Below, piece by piece: positions 34,801-42,649 of a DNA stretch of 64,000 nt; within the stretch, counting starts at the first letter, position 1, and the number at the start of each line of letters is the position of its first letter. A model generated the notes under the pieces. That model worked only from the letters and a program-made list of their open reading frames with translations. It did not search any database and was not told where the DNA came from. The DNA is from Paraburkholderia sp. Tr-20389 (GTDB taxonomy: Bacteria; Pseudomonadota; Gammaproteobacteria; Burkholderiales; Burkholderiaceae), in NCBI RefSeq assembly GCF_017104565.1, contig NZ_JAAGPD010000013.1, positions 1 through 64,000 of the forward strand. The letters are read 5' to 3'. The position numbers and the translations under genes were made by a program.

Positions 34801-35158
34801 GCGCCCGGAAGCCGGAGCGCTCTGTCAGAGGACGTAAAGTCGTCCTCGCGCGGCATGGTCACGCCGCGCAACAGCCCTTTTCGGAAAATACATTCCGCCG
34901 CAGGAATCACGGATCAGCCAACTTCGATCGTTCTACCCAGATCAGGCTCTGGAGAGAGAACACCCGAAAACCCGGGTTCGAACGATGTACCGGCGCAAAT
35001 GAATGCAGGCCAGGGTACGAGTATCACAGCTGAAATAGGGGAGTCAGTAGCTGGCAGACTCAGCACAAGGAGATTTCCACACCGGGAGCTATCCGGTCGG
35101 AGCATGCTCAGGAGCACGACTTGGAGAAAGTAGATGGACTCCGGGCTTGGAGTCGAGG

Positions 35159-35187
35159 TCGATGCGTCAGAGACGCGGGGTATGGAT
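35159..35187 (-). promoter_or_regulatory. conserved 5' hairpin element, copy 2
   Basis: Leftward: CATACCCCGCGTC-TCT-GACGCATCGACC. Stem GCGTC/GACGC with the same flanks as the other three copies. TGAAACT about 12 bases upstream on this strand could be a -10. Confidence 0.6.
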
Positions 35188-35317
35188 TGAAGTTTCAGGG
35201 CAAATTGCCCTCGCGTGCGCGCTAAAGCTCACAAATTTCATATAGCTTTTCGCGAGCTTGACAACACCTGATTCGATGAGAATGTGTGTGAGAGAACACA
35301 TACTTCCGAGAACAGTT

Positions 35318-35920
35318 ATGTCTGGCTTCGACACGGAAAAGCCCGAAGGGGCTGATCCAGAACGACTCATTCCCCCCGCGCCCTCAGATCACGGCTCGAC
35401 AGGGCTTCGTCCCATCAAGCGCCTCACGAGCGATGATCGACTCGCCCGCATCAATCCCGAGACGCTGGCCAAAACCGAGTTGCACTATTACTCGGCATTC
35501 GCGCGGGAATTTGTCAGGTCGGACTACAACTTCTGCGCCGCAAAAATGACGATCGCGCGCGGCGGCAAGCTTGTCGCGCTTGAAGCCGAGTTCCGCACCG
35601 CCGAAGCTTTCTTCCGCAAGGCCCTGGGCTGGGCGAACCGCATGCACGGCAGAAACGTCCGCCTGGACCCGGAAACCGTGACACTTGAAATCAAGCATCC
35701 GATGTCGGGTCGCCTCGTGCGTCTGCTGACGATCTACGACCACCTCTTCCTTAAGACAATGGAAGCGCTCGTAGCGCGCACTTTGATGATGCATGAGAGA
35801 AAAGCTGCGCTCGATAGCGCGGAAGCACGGATCAAGCAGATTCCCTTCCTATGCATCCCGGATAACGATCGCTACGCGCCCGAAGGCGTTCTCCTGCCCG
35901 ACGCAACTGAGGCCCATTAA
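35318..35920 (+). CDS. conjugative-element-type protein of unknown function
   Basis: 200 residues from ATG 35318 (MSGFDTEKPEGADPERLIPP); a TTG 60 bases upstream is an alternative start. The body DRLARINPETLAKTELHYYSAFAREF...RIKQIPFLCIPDNDRYAPEG looks like conserved proteins of integrative conjugative elements, possibly of the DUF1845/TIGR03761 type, though I cannot confirm which. Helical, soluble. First of five rightward genes. Confidence 0.55.
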   Translation: MSGFDTEKPEGADPERLIPPAPSDHGSTGLRPIKRLTSDDRLARINPETLAKTELHYYSAFAREFVRSDYNFCAAKMTIARGGKLVALEAEFRTAEAFFRKALGWANRMHGRNVRLDPETVTLEIKHPMSGRLVRLLTIYDHLFLKTMEALVARTLMMHERKAALDSAEARIKQIPFLCIPDNDRYAPEGVLLPDATEAH

Positions 35921-35994
35921 GCGGACCGCCGCGTCGGCTTGACATTGCATGGCGCGTGTCAGGCTGTATCCAGACAACGAGAAGAGGTTCTTTA

Positions 35995-36903
35995 ATGGAC
36001 ATTCGAGAAATCCAGCGTCTGCATGCGCAGTTCGCGCCCGACTCGATGGTGATCGACCTTCCCCGGCAGATCGCCGCGCTGCCCGCACCGGGCGACTATT
36101 CGGAAGGAGCGCGCCAATCTCCGCTTGCACGAATCGGGCAAGCGCCAGAGCACTTCGCGCGCGCGAAATGGGCAAAGGCGGGTCCGCTTGCTCGCGGCGC
36201 AGCCATCGCTGTGGCTGCGGCCGCAGTTCTCGGCATGGCAGGTATGGGCGCGGCATCGCTCTATACCAGTTACCGCGCCAACCACCACGATCCCGTCGTT
36301 GTGGCTCAACCTGAAAAACAGACAGCGTCGAAGACGCCCGCCGCCGAGGCGAAGCCAGCGCCCGCTTTTGCTGATATCGACGCGACGCCCGCGCATCCCG
36401 TTAGTGCAGCGCCGACGCTGAGCGCAAGCGATTTCGCGTCGGCAGGTTCGCTGGGTCTCACGGCGGATCAGTTCAGGAATTCGTTGAAGACAACGCCTCG
36501 CGACGACGGTCCTTCCGCCGCACCAGCGATGACCACCGAAGCGCAACGGGCCGCGGCGTCCCCGATCCATCGGGAATCGACCCGGCGCGACTTGCCCGCT
36601 TCCGCTGCTTCAACAAGCGCCACTTCGCAGTCGCAACAGGCAACTGCAACAGTCGCGGTCCCGGCGCCGGCGGCTCCCGCGCCTGAGCGCGCAAAGGCCG
36701 AGACGAAACAGACGCCGCCGGCCGCCGTAGCGCCGCCGGCTCCAGCGATCGCAACGCAACCCGCTGTAACTGATAAGCCAACGCACCCGGTACACCGGCA
36801 TATCTCACGTCCGCGCCCCGAGGCTGCTGACACGGAAACGACCACCGCACCAAAGCCCGCAGCCGCGAACCGCGCAGGCTCCGCTGAAGTGCAAATGTTC
36901 TAG
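35995..36903 (+). CDS. single-pass membrane protein with Pro/Ala-rich tail
   Basis: 302 residues from ATG 35995 (AGAGG ahead). A cytosolic N-terminus of about 65 residues, one membrane helix (GAAIAVAAAAVLGMAGMGAA, about 69-88) and a long low-complexity Pro/Ala/Thr/Lys periplasmic region. This layout recalls the N-terminal half of VirB10/TonB-like proteins, but no C-terminal domain follows. It may span the periplasm and contact envelope proteins; inference only. Confidence 0.55.
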   Translation: MDIREIQRLHAQFAPDSMVIDLPRQIAALPAPGDYSEGARQSPLARIGQAPEHFARAKWAKAGPLARGAAIAVAAAAVLGMAGMGAASLYTSYRANHHDPVVVAQPEKQTASKTPAAEAKPAPAFADIDATPAHPVSAAPTLSASDFASAGSLGLTADQFRNSLKTTPRDDGPSAAPAMTTEAQRAAASPIHRESTRRDLPASAASTSATSQSQQATATVAVPAPAAPAPERAKAETKQTPPAAVAPPAPAIATQPAVTDKPTHPVHRHISRPRPEAADTETTTAPKPAAANRAGSAEVQMF

Positions 36904-36915
36904 GACGCCCTTGAC

Positions 36916-37392
36916 ATGAAAACGGAACTCAACATCACCCTTATCTCTCCCGGCTGCACGATCACGGGCGACATGATTGTTGATCACGGCGTCAGCTGTT
37001 TCGGTCTGCTCGATGGCGGCATCGTCTCGACGCAAGGTCTCCTGCACGTGGGCAGCGGTGGCCTCGTCAAGGGTACGGCGCAGGGGGAGCACGTCCGTAT
37101 CGATGGCCGCGTCGACGGCAACGTTCATGCACGCGGCTCGCTGGAGATCAACGGTCAGGTGACAGGCGACATCCTGTACTGTGGCACGATCCGGCTCGGG
37201 CCGAATGCCGCGCTCAACGGCGCGCTCAAGCGCGTGCCGCGCATGCTGACTATCGAGGCAGAGCCCATCAGCGCGGGAGGCGACCATATGCCGGAAGTTT
37301 CGACGCCTGCCCAGGGTCAGCAGGTTGAGACACCATCGGCGACGGAACGACCGGATTCGAACGTGACCGAGTTCGCACGCGTCAAGGCCTGA
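36916..37392 (+). CDS. bactofilin-family protein
   Basis: 158 residues. The segment of about residues 10-105 is a right-handed beta-helix repeat with Gly at turns: ISPGCTITGDMIVDHG, VSTQGLLHVGSGGLVKG, VRIDGRVDGNVHARGSLEING and GDILYCGTIRLGPNA. This is typical of bactofilins, which polymerise into membrane-associated filaments. The tails are disordered. It follows the membrane protein gene by 12 bases. A bactofilin beside conjugation genes is unusual; it might organise the transfer site. Confidence 0.75.
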   Translation: MKTELNITLISPGCTITGDMIVDHGVSCFGLLDGGIVSTQGLLHVGSGGLVKGTAQGEHVRIDGRVDGNVHARGSLEINGQVTGDILYCGTIRLGPNAALNGALKRVPRMLTIEAEPISAGGDHMPEVSTPAQGQQVETPSATERPDSNVTEFARVKA

Positions 37393-37409
37393 TCTCGACC
37401 GTCAAATCC

Positions 37410-37706
37410 ATGGCCTCCGGACCTGCCTTTCCCGCGCGAGACTGGGAATCCGCCGCACAGGAAGCGGCGTTCGAAGGCCTTTGCTTTTGCATGGTTAGCG
37501 ATGGTCGCTTCGTTAACCGTGATGCAATGCCCGACGGCACGCCCCACCGCAACCGCTTCTCGCTCCCACGGACATTCTTCGCCAGACACGGAGCACGGGA
37601 GCGCGCAGAACTGATGAACCATCCCGACATTAAACCCGAACCGAGCGCGACGCAGTTGACTGAAGCTGCCGACCGGATCGCCCTTCACATCGTTGACCAA
37701 AGATAA
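37410..37706 (+). CDS. hypothetical protein
   Basis: 98 residues. N-terminal WESAAQEAAFEGLCFC, middle RNRFSLPRTFFARHG. No family recognised. It is tightly packed between the bactofilin and the next gene (2-base gap), so it belongs to the same operon. Confidence 0.5.
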   Translation: MASGPAFPARDWESAAQEAAFEGLCFCMVSDGRFVNRDAMPDGTPHRNRFSLPRTFFARHGARERAELMNHPDIKPEPSATQLTEAADRIALHIVDQR

Positions 37707-37708
37707 CC

Positions 37709-38221
37709 ATGAACATCCTTCGCAAGACCCTTTTCGCGACCACGGTCGCCGGCGCACTGATTGCCGGCGCGCATGCTGCGACGACCATCGAGGTGCTGGA
37801 CGTCTCGTGGTACAAGGACGGAAAGTTGATCGACGGCGCCCGCCATACCCTGAGCGGTGACGGCATGCCACCCCAACCCGCTTTCAAACAACGCGGCCAA
37901 CAGGTCGGATATCTGCAATGCACCCGGACGGCGAATCAGATCGACCGTCGCGTCAAGACTGCATTCGTCGGCCGGTCGCTGGCAGTCACACCTGTAACGC
38001 TCGACGGCGACAAGGCGCATCTCATGATCTCCGCGATGGACACCGTGCTCACAGGCAAGCACGAGATCGGTACGGCCGACTGCGTCTCGGAGGTTCTCGA
38101 TGTCAGCGGATACTCTCAATCGGACATTGCGGTCGACGTCGCCGACGGCAAGACCGTCGACGTTCCGTTGAGCGACCCGCATTACCAGCTTAAAGTCAGC
38201 CTGCATCACGAGATGCTCTAA
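37709..38221 (+). CDS. exported protein of unknown function
   Basis: 170 residues. Sec signal MNILRKTLFATTVAGALIAGAHAA with cleavage after AHA. The mature part is beta-rich with two Cys (YLQCTRT, GTADCVSE) likely to form a disulfide. Last gene of the rightward unit; a terminator follows at 38305. Confidence 0.6.
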   Translation: MNILRKTLFATTVAGALIAGAHAATTIEVLDVSWYKDGKLIDGARHTLSGDGMPPQPAFKQRGQQVGYLQCTRTANQIDRRVKTAFVGRSLAVTPVTLDGDKAHLMISAMDTVLTGKHEIGTADCVSEVLDVSGYSQSDIAVDVADGKTVDVPLSDPHYQLKVSLHHEML

Positions 38222-38304
38222 TTTCCGGAACGCCTGTCCTCCAATAGATCGCAGTAGGGTTTATACTTAACCCGTCTCCTCTGTGTCTCCTCCGACATGG
38301 ATTC

Positions 38305-38328
38305 AGCCCGCCGAGTGCGGGCTTTTTC
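38305..38328 (+). terminator. terminator of the 35.3-38.2 kb operon
   Basis: AGCCCGC (38305-38311) and GCGGGCT (38317-38323) stem, loop CGAGT, then TTTTCTTTTT. Confidence 0.85.
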
Positions 38329-38346
38329 TTTTTGCGGCTCGCCAAA

Positions 38347-38383
38347 TGAAAAAGGGAGCCAACCGATCGGTGACTCCCTTTCT
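38347..38383 (-). terminator. terminator of the UvrD-like gene
   Basis: Leftward: AAAGGGAGTCACC pairs with GGTTGGCTCCCTTT (one bulge) around GATC, followed by TTCATTT. It begins about 20 bases after the stop at 38406. Confidence 0.75.
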
Positions 38384-38405
38384 TTGGGCCGGCTCAACGC
38401 GACCG

Positions 38406-40130
38406 CTATGCGGCCTGCTGAAGCGCCTCAACCTGCGCTTCCGTTACAAACCGCGACGCGAAATTCTTCGACGTGCCGGAAATCATCAGCGTCTCTCGCG
38501 CGCGCGTCATGGCCACATAGAACAGGCGACGCTCCTCCGGCTCCGTTGACTTTGCATCAGGCACGACGCTCTCCTCTGATCGCGCAATCCACACGTGATC
38601 CCATTCGAGGCCTTTCGAGCTGTGCATGGTTGTCAGGATGAGCGCGCCGGGCGTCGGCTCATTGTTGTTCTGTCGAAGGAACAGCAGCCGGTCTGCAAGC
38701 GTGCCCGTGAGCCGCGTCAGGACGTCGTAGGTCGCCTGAATCGTGCGAATCGCACTTTCCTTCCTGGCATACTTCAGCATCCACTCGTTCACGCCTTCCA
38801 GCACCAACGAGTAAAACTTGCGGTCGCACAGTCCGCGCCACTCGGCAAGACGTTTCATGAATTCGCGGTAATTGGTCGCTACTTCTTCCGGCAAGCCAAG
38901 CTCAACCAGTTCCGCGCGCGGCTTCTGGATCAGTTCGGCTCCCATGCTTGCATGCAACGAGCGCAGCTGCTCGGCACTCAAGCCCATGTGGGCCAGCACG
39001 GCGTCCAGGCCGGTTTCCTTCACGCGCTCGACGATCTCAAGCAGATTGCACATCAGCGCGCCCTCAGGGCGGCTCAGGACGGACGCGCCCGACGCGCGGT
39101 AGTACTTCACGCCGTGCGACCGACAGACGGCTTCCAGCGGGTCGAGGATACGGTTGGTGCGCGCAAGGATCGCGCAGCTTTTGCCCTTGGCGAGCAACGG
39201 CGCGAGCGCCTCAACGGCTGACGTCGCCTCCACATACTCATCCGCATGCCTCGACGCGAGCACGCTGCCACCGGGCCCCTTCTCCGCGCGCAGCACTTTC
39301 GAGATCCGGTCGACATTGTTGCGGATGACACGGTCTGCGGCGGCCAGAATCTCGGAGCGGCACCTATAGTTGCTCCCGAGGACGACAGGTTTCGCGTCGA
39401 ACTCCTTGATGAACGATTCCATGCCCCGGTAGCCAAGCGCCTCGCGGAACGCGTAGATACTCTGGTCGTCGTCGCCAACGACCGTGACGATCGACCCCGC
39501 TTTCGCATGAAGCTCAATCCAGCGGTATTGCAGCGGATCGGTGTCCTGGAACTCGTCGACGAGCAGGTAGGTGAAGGGGTAAGGCAGTATGGTGCCGTTT
39601 TGCATGCCCTCGACCGCGAGCCGGAGCATGTCCTGAAAATCGATCTTGCCGTTTCGCGCGAGCGCTTCCTGATAGGCGTGATAAAGCTGCCCGTCTGCAC
39701 TTTTCGAGTCGCACTGGCCGAAATTGGTTTTGATCTTTTCGATCGTTGGGATGACGTCCTCTGCCTTCCCGTCGAAACCAAGATCCTGCATCACCCGAAT
39801 CAGCAAACCGAGCCGGTCGCCATCGCTCGCGATATCGAGCGGACGCGCACCGGGCCGTTGAAGCTGCTTGTAGGCGAGGGAGTGGAACGTGCCCGCGATC
39901 AGGCGCTTTTTCACGCCCTTTCCAGCGACCGCGAGAATCCGCTCGCGAAGTTCGATGGCCGCGTCCTTGGAAAAGGTCACCGCCCCGACCATTGAAGCGT
40001 TCTCCTGCAGCAGGAGCGCGCCTTTGGTGGCGATTGTCTTTGTCTTGCCCGCGCCGGGGCACGCAATCGCCACACAGTTTTGGCGCAACTGGGCGACTTC
40101 CCGCTGCTGGGGGTTCAATTCGTCCAGCAT
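38406..40130 (-). CDS. UvrD/Rep-family superfamily 1 helicase
   Basis: 574 residues. Motifs in order: Q motif LNPQQREV, Walker A CPGAGKTKT, Ia VTFSKDAA, II LLVDEFQDTDPLQ, III GDDDQSIYAFR, IV SNYRCRSEILAAA and VI FYVAMTRARETLM. Shorter than chromosomal UvrD (about 720), with a reduced 2B region. GGAGGGCGGC precedes the ATG. It follows the 40141 gene by 10 bases. Probably acts on single-stranded DNA during transfer or repair. Confidence 0.9.
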   Translation of the reverse strand: MLDELNPQQREVAQLRQNCVAIACPGAGKTKTIATKGALLLQENASMVGAVTFSKDAAIELRERILAVAGKGVKKRLIAGTFHSLAYKQLQRPGARPLDIASDGDRLGLLIRVMQDLGFDGKAEDVIPTIEKIKTNFGQCDSKSADGQLYHAYQEALARNGKIDFQDMLRLAVEGMQNGTILPYPFTYLLVDEFQDTDPLQYRWIELHAKAGSIVTVVGDDDQSIYAFREALGYRGMESFIKEFDAKPVVLGSNYRCRSEILAAADRVIRNNVDRISKVLRAEKGPGGSVLASRHADEYVEATSAVEALAPLLAKGKSCAILARTNRILDPLEAVCRSHGVKYYRASGASVLSRPEGALMCNLLEIVERVKETGLDAVLAHMGLSAEQLRSLHASMGAELIQKPRAELVELGLPEEVATNYREFMKRLAEWRGLCDRKFYSLVLEGVNEWMLKYARKESAIRTIQATYDVLTRLTGTLADRLLFLRQNNNEPTPGALILTTMHSSKGLEWDHVWIARSEESVVPDAKSTEPEERRLFYVAMTRARETLMISGTSKNFASRFVTEAQVEALQQAA

Positions 40131-40140
40131 GCCGCCCTCC

Positions 40141-40971
40141 TTAAAGGCCGCGAACCGTCGTCATCAGGCGCAGGTGCGTCATGTAACCGCGCACGCCCAG
40201 CGGATTGACCTTCTTCAGGAAGCGCACCGTTTCGTCGTCCACATCCGACTGGTCCCGAATGCCGTTCCAGACCATGAAGTCGAAGTGATCCATCGCGCGG
40301 TCAAACTTCGTGATGGCCGTCAGCACGCGCATCGAAAAGCGCGAATACACCTCCACCTGCATATCGAGCGCGGGCATCGGGATCGACGGCTCGAAAACAA
40401 ACTCGCCAGCCTGGCGAAGCTCGGCCTCTTTCTGCTGACGGTAGCCTTCCGTGACGCGCGTCACTTCCTCGACGTGCGCCTCGATAGCGTCGATCTGCTT
40501 GTCGAAAAACTTGTTCACGGACTTTTTGTCTTCCACGCCGAACGTCGAATCGCCAAAGCGCTGCATGTTGACGCTCATGCGATTCAGGTACGGCCACCAT
40601 TGTTCAAACAACGGCTTCAGACGCGTGTGATTCAGACGGACGTGGGCCGGCACCACCGCGGCGCCGGAGAGTTGACGCTCCATCAACTGGCGGCCGATCT
40701 CACGCCGGCGCTTGATGATGGCAATGCGATCGCTCGCTGGCAGATCACGAAACAGCTTGCGCGTCTTCGCAACCTCCGCGAGCTTGAGGTTCGCCTCATC
40801 GCTGGAAATCACGCCTTCCTTGTGCAGGCGGTCGGCGTCCGCTTCCATCTGGTTGAGTTCCAGCTCGACGTCGGCTTGGCCTTCGACATCCGCGCTTGCA
40901 TGCGCGTCGGGCGGAACTGCGGAATTCACAGCCAGCGTTTTTTCCAGATCGGTTTCTGCCACAGCGCTCAT
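40141..40971 (-). CDS. hypothetical protein upstream of the helicase
   Basis: 276 residues from ATG 40971 (GGAGAGG ahead). The first 60 residues are acidic and low in complexity. The body (RLHKEGVISSDEANLKLAEV; HVRLNHTRLKPLFEQWWPYLNRM) is helical, with a conserved-looking end (FDFMVWNGIRDQSDVDDETVRFLKK). Of a type seen in conjugative elements, but I cannot name it. Forms an operon with the UvrD-like gene. Confidence 0.5.
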   Translation of the reverse strand: MSAVAETDLEKTLAVNSAVPPDAHASADVEGQADVELELNQMEADADRLHKEGVISSDEANLKLAEVAKTRKLFRDLPASDRIAIIKRRREIGRQLMERQLSGAAVVPAHVRLNHTRLKPLFEQWWPYLNRMSVNMQRFGDSTFGVEDKKSVNKFFDKQIDAIEAHVEEVTRVTEGYRQQKEAELRQAGEFVFEPSIPMPALDMQVEVYSRFSMRVLTAITKFDRAMDHFDFMVWNGIRDQSDVDDETVRFLKKVNPLGVRGYMTHLRLMTTVRGL

Positions 40972-41303
40972 TTGTGCCTCTCCATTTCGTTGGTTAATCG
41001 GGCACACGAGAGACGTGTCCCAACAATGTCATTGTTGCGACGGCGAGAATGCAGGAGCGCCCGAAACAGGCACTATTTCGAGTTTCTTTTAGCGATTGGG
41101 ATACGATCCCATCTCGCCACATGCCGCTCGCCTGAAGGTGCGTCGGCACCCGTCTCGCGACAGGTGCGGATGGAGGAATCGGGGGAGATTTGGTAGAGAA
41201 AACGGCGGGGCGCGGCGTCCGCGTTAAAACGCGTTAAGGCCACTTCTGCGGAAAGCCCCGGAAATTTATATGTCTTTCCGGGGATCAGATTACAACATCC
41301 CTT
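40972..41303. other. intergenic control region of the 40.97-38.4 kb operon
   Basis: No gene. Two hairpins near the start: GGGCACACGAGAGACGTGTCCC (40999-41020) and CAACAATGTCATTGTTG (41021-41037). At the other end lies the 55-bp element at 41229-41283 that is repeated at 52067. Confidence 0.5.
41229..41283 (-). repeat. dispersed control repeat, copy 1
   Basis: Rightward strand reads ACGCGTTAAGGCCACTTCTG...GAAATTTATATGTCTTTCCG and matches 52067-52122 at most positions (ACGCGTTAA-R-GCCACT-Y-C-Y-GC-R-GAAAG). It folds with CCCCGGAAA/TTTCCGGGG. Both copies lie 180-310 bases upstream of a leftward operon. A weaker, partial copy may lie at 35217-35257. Confidence 0.55.
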
Positions 41304-41918
41304 CTATCTGGATGACTGGAATGACTCTGCAGCCTTCCAGAGCAGTGCGCCAAGGAGCGCAGCAACCGCGAGCCAATAACCGGCCAGCACGGGAACCGGC
41401 GCGACGAGAACGCCGAACAGCGTACCTGTTACAAGTAGCAGGCCATGACCGGCCAGGTGGAAAGACAGCGGGCTGACGAAACCGGCGGCGGAAGCCTTGA
41501 TCTTTCGTCGCGCCGCTCCGTCGATAAACATGCCGAACGCGAACAGCAGTGTACCGACGATCCACATCTTCATGACCATCGCGCGGAACATCATCCGGTA
41601 GGCCAACAACCAGAAATTTTCCGTCCACGTGTGGGCGAAGCTGGAAAATCCGCCGTCGTTCAGGGCACCGACATTGCCAGACGCGGTGAGCGTGCGGTGC
41701 ACGATGCCGTTGTCGACGAACGAACGCCGGAACAGGTCGTTCGCGGACCGGATGGCTGCGTCAGCCCTCTCCTGTCCGACCGATGCGACAAGCGACTCAG
41801 TTTCTGCGTCGGGAATCTCGAAGAGTGTGCGGTCAGGGATCGCCGGCATCACGGCGATCGCGAGCACCGGGACCAGCAGGAACCAGACCTTGAGGTGCGA
41901 ACCGAAACGGCTAGCCAT
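41304..41918 (-). CDS. DUF4400-like conjugation membrane protein
   Basis: 204 residues with about four membrane helices: residues 10-27, one near 115-135 and two near 150-195. FSSFAHTWTENFWLLAYRMMFRAMVMKMWIVG and FVSPLSFHLAGHGLLL are characteristic of the DUF4400 family of integrative conjugative elements. Last gene of the transfer operon. Its start overlaps the end of the preceding gene. Confidence 0.65.
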   Translation of the reverse strand: MASRFGSHLKVWFLLVPVLAIAVMPAIPDRTLFEIPDAETESLVASVGQERADAAIRSANDLFRRSFVDNGIVHRTLTASGNVGALNDGGFSSFAHTWTENFWLLAYRMMFRAMVMKMWIVGTLLFAFGMFIDGAARRKIKASAAGFVSPLSFHLAGHGLLLVTGTLFGVLVAPVPVLAGYWLAVAALLGALLWKAAESFQSSR

Positions 41919-42165
41919 GGTGCAGAAGCTTCACGATGAGTAAAACGGGGATTGCGGCCGTAGCCAGCAGGCCACCCCAGAAAAGCTGCGGGCGATGCAG
42001 ACTGATCGAAGCAAGCGCGTAGCAGCGCGCGCCCGCGCCCCACGTGAACTGCTCGGGCGGCGTGGCGCCGGGCTCGTCGAAGGCGCTGGCGGTATCAAGC
42101 GCACGCCGCGCCATGTCGACATCAACCCGCGACAACTTCGCTATGATCGTAGCGGTGAGCGACAT
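41911..42165 (-). CDS. small membrane protein of the transfer operon
   Basis: 84 residues from ATG 42165. One C-terminal membrane segment (FWGGLLATAAIPVLLIVKLL). It overlaps the preceding gene by 44 bases and the next by 8, as genes do throughout this operon. No family recognised. Confidence 0.5.
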   Translation of the reverse strand: MSLTATIIAKLSRVDVDMARRALDTASAFDEPGATPPEQFTWGAGARCYALASISLHRPQLFWGGLLATAAIPVLLIVKLLHHG

Positions 42166-42640
42166 CGTATTCCTCAAAGTATCGACGGAACGCTTCGCCT
42201 TGCAGCACGCGTGACGCCAGTTGGAATGCTGCGGTGCGCTCCGTGATGTGTTCCGGGCACCGCTCATCAACCATCTCAAATTCGCAGTTCGGATGCCGCT
42301 CCTCAAAGCCGGGGATCGACTCCAGCATCGGACACCAGACGATCAGCTTTTCGCCGCGACGCGCGACGTAGCGGCGCGCGTAGAGCGACTTGGCGGGTTC
42401 GAACAGTCCCTGCATGAATGCGACGTGCTGATCACCCGTGCGCTTCGCCCTCTTGAAGCTGCTCAATGCCGATTCGATCATTTCGGCTGCTAGCGGCCCC
42501 TTGTCTCCGAGGAAGCGCTCACCGACAAAGTCGGCTACCCGCGAACACGCGAGCTCGAGATCGGGCGCGACGTTGAACACAGGAATCAGCTTGTGCGACA
42601 GCTTATGGTCGCGAATGACGTTTTTGAATACAGCGGACAT
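42122..42640 (-). CDS. hypothetical protein of the transfer operon
   Basis: 172 residues, soluble, helical. Contains RYVARRGEKLIVWCPMLESIPGFEERHP and MVDERCPEHITERTAAF. Placed between the coupling protein and the DUF4400-like gene, so it is probably a conjugation accessory protein. Not recognised. Confidence 0.5.
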   Translation of the reverse strand: MSAVFKNVIRDHKLSHKLIPVFNVAPDLELACSRVADFVGERFLGDKGPLAAEMIESALSSFKRAKRTGDQHVAFMQGLFEPAKSLYARRYVARRGEKLIVWCPMLESIPGFEERHPNCEFEMVDERCPEHITERTAAFQLASRVLQGEAFRRYFEEYDVAHRYDHSEVVAG

Positions 42641-42649
42641 TTGTTTATT

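Larger units (their letters stand above)
34664..35317. other. long non-coding leader region
   Basis: About 650 bases without a convincing gene between the leftward 34394 and rightward 35318 genes. It holds a conserved 5' hairpin (35159-35187), leader element F, the 34705 terminator and several smaller hairpins (for example CCATCGGTTCCGATGG at 34687-34702). A short leftward frame at 34914-35117 has no ribosome site. The stretch 34820-35150 may be an untranslated RNA of unknown role. Confidence 0.5.

Noticed and set aside
34975-35000. tRNA-like T-arm (CCCGGGTTCGAACG)
   Set aside because: Only the T-loop-like core is present. No acceptor, D or anticodon arms can be drawn around it on either strand.
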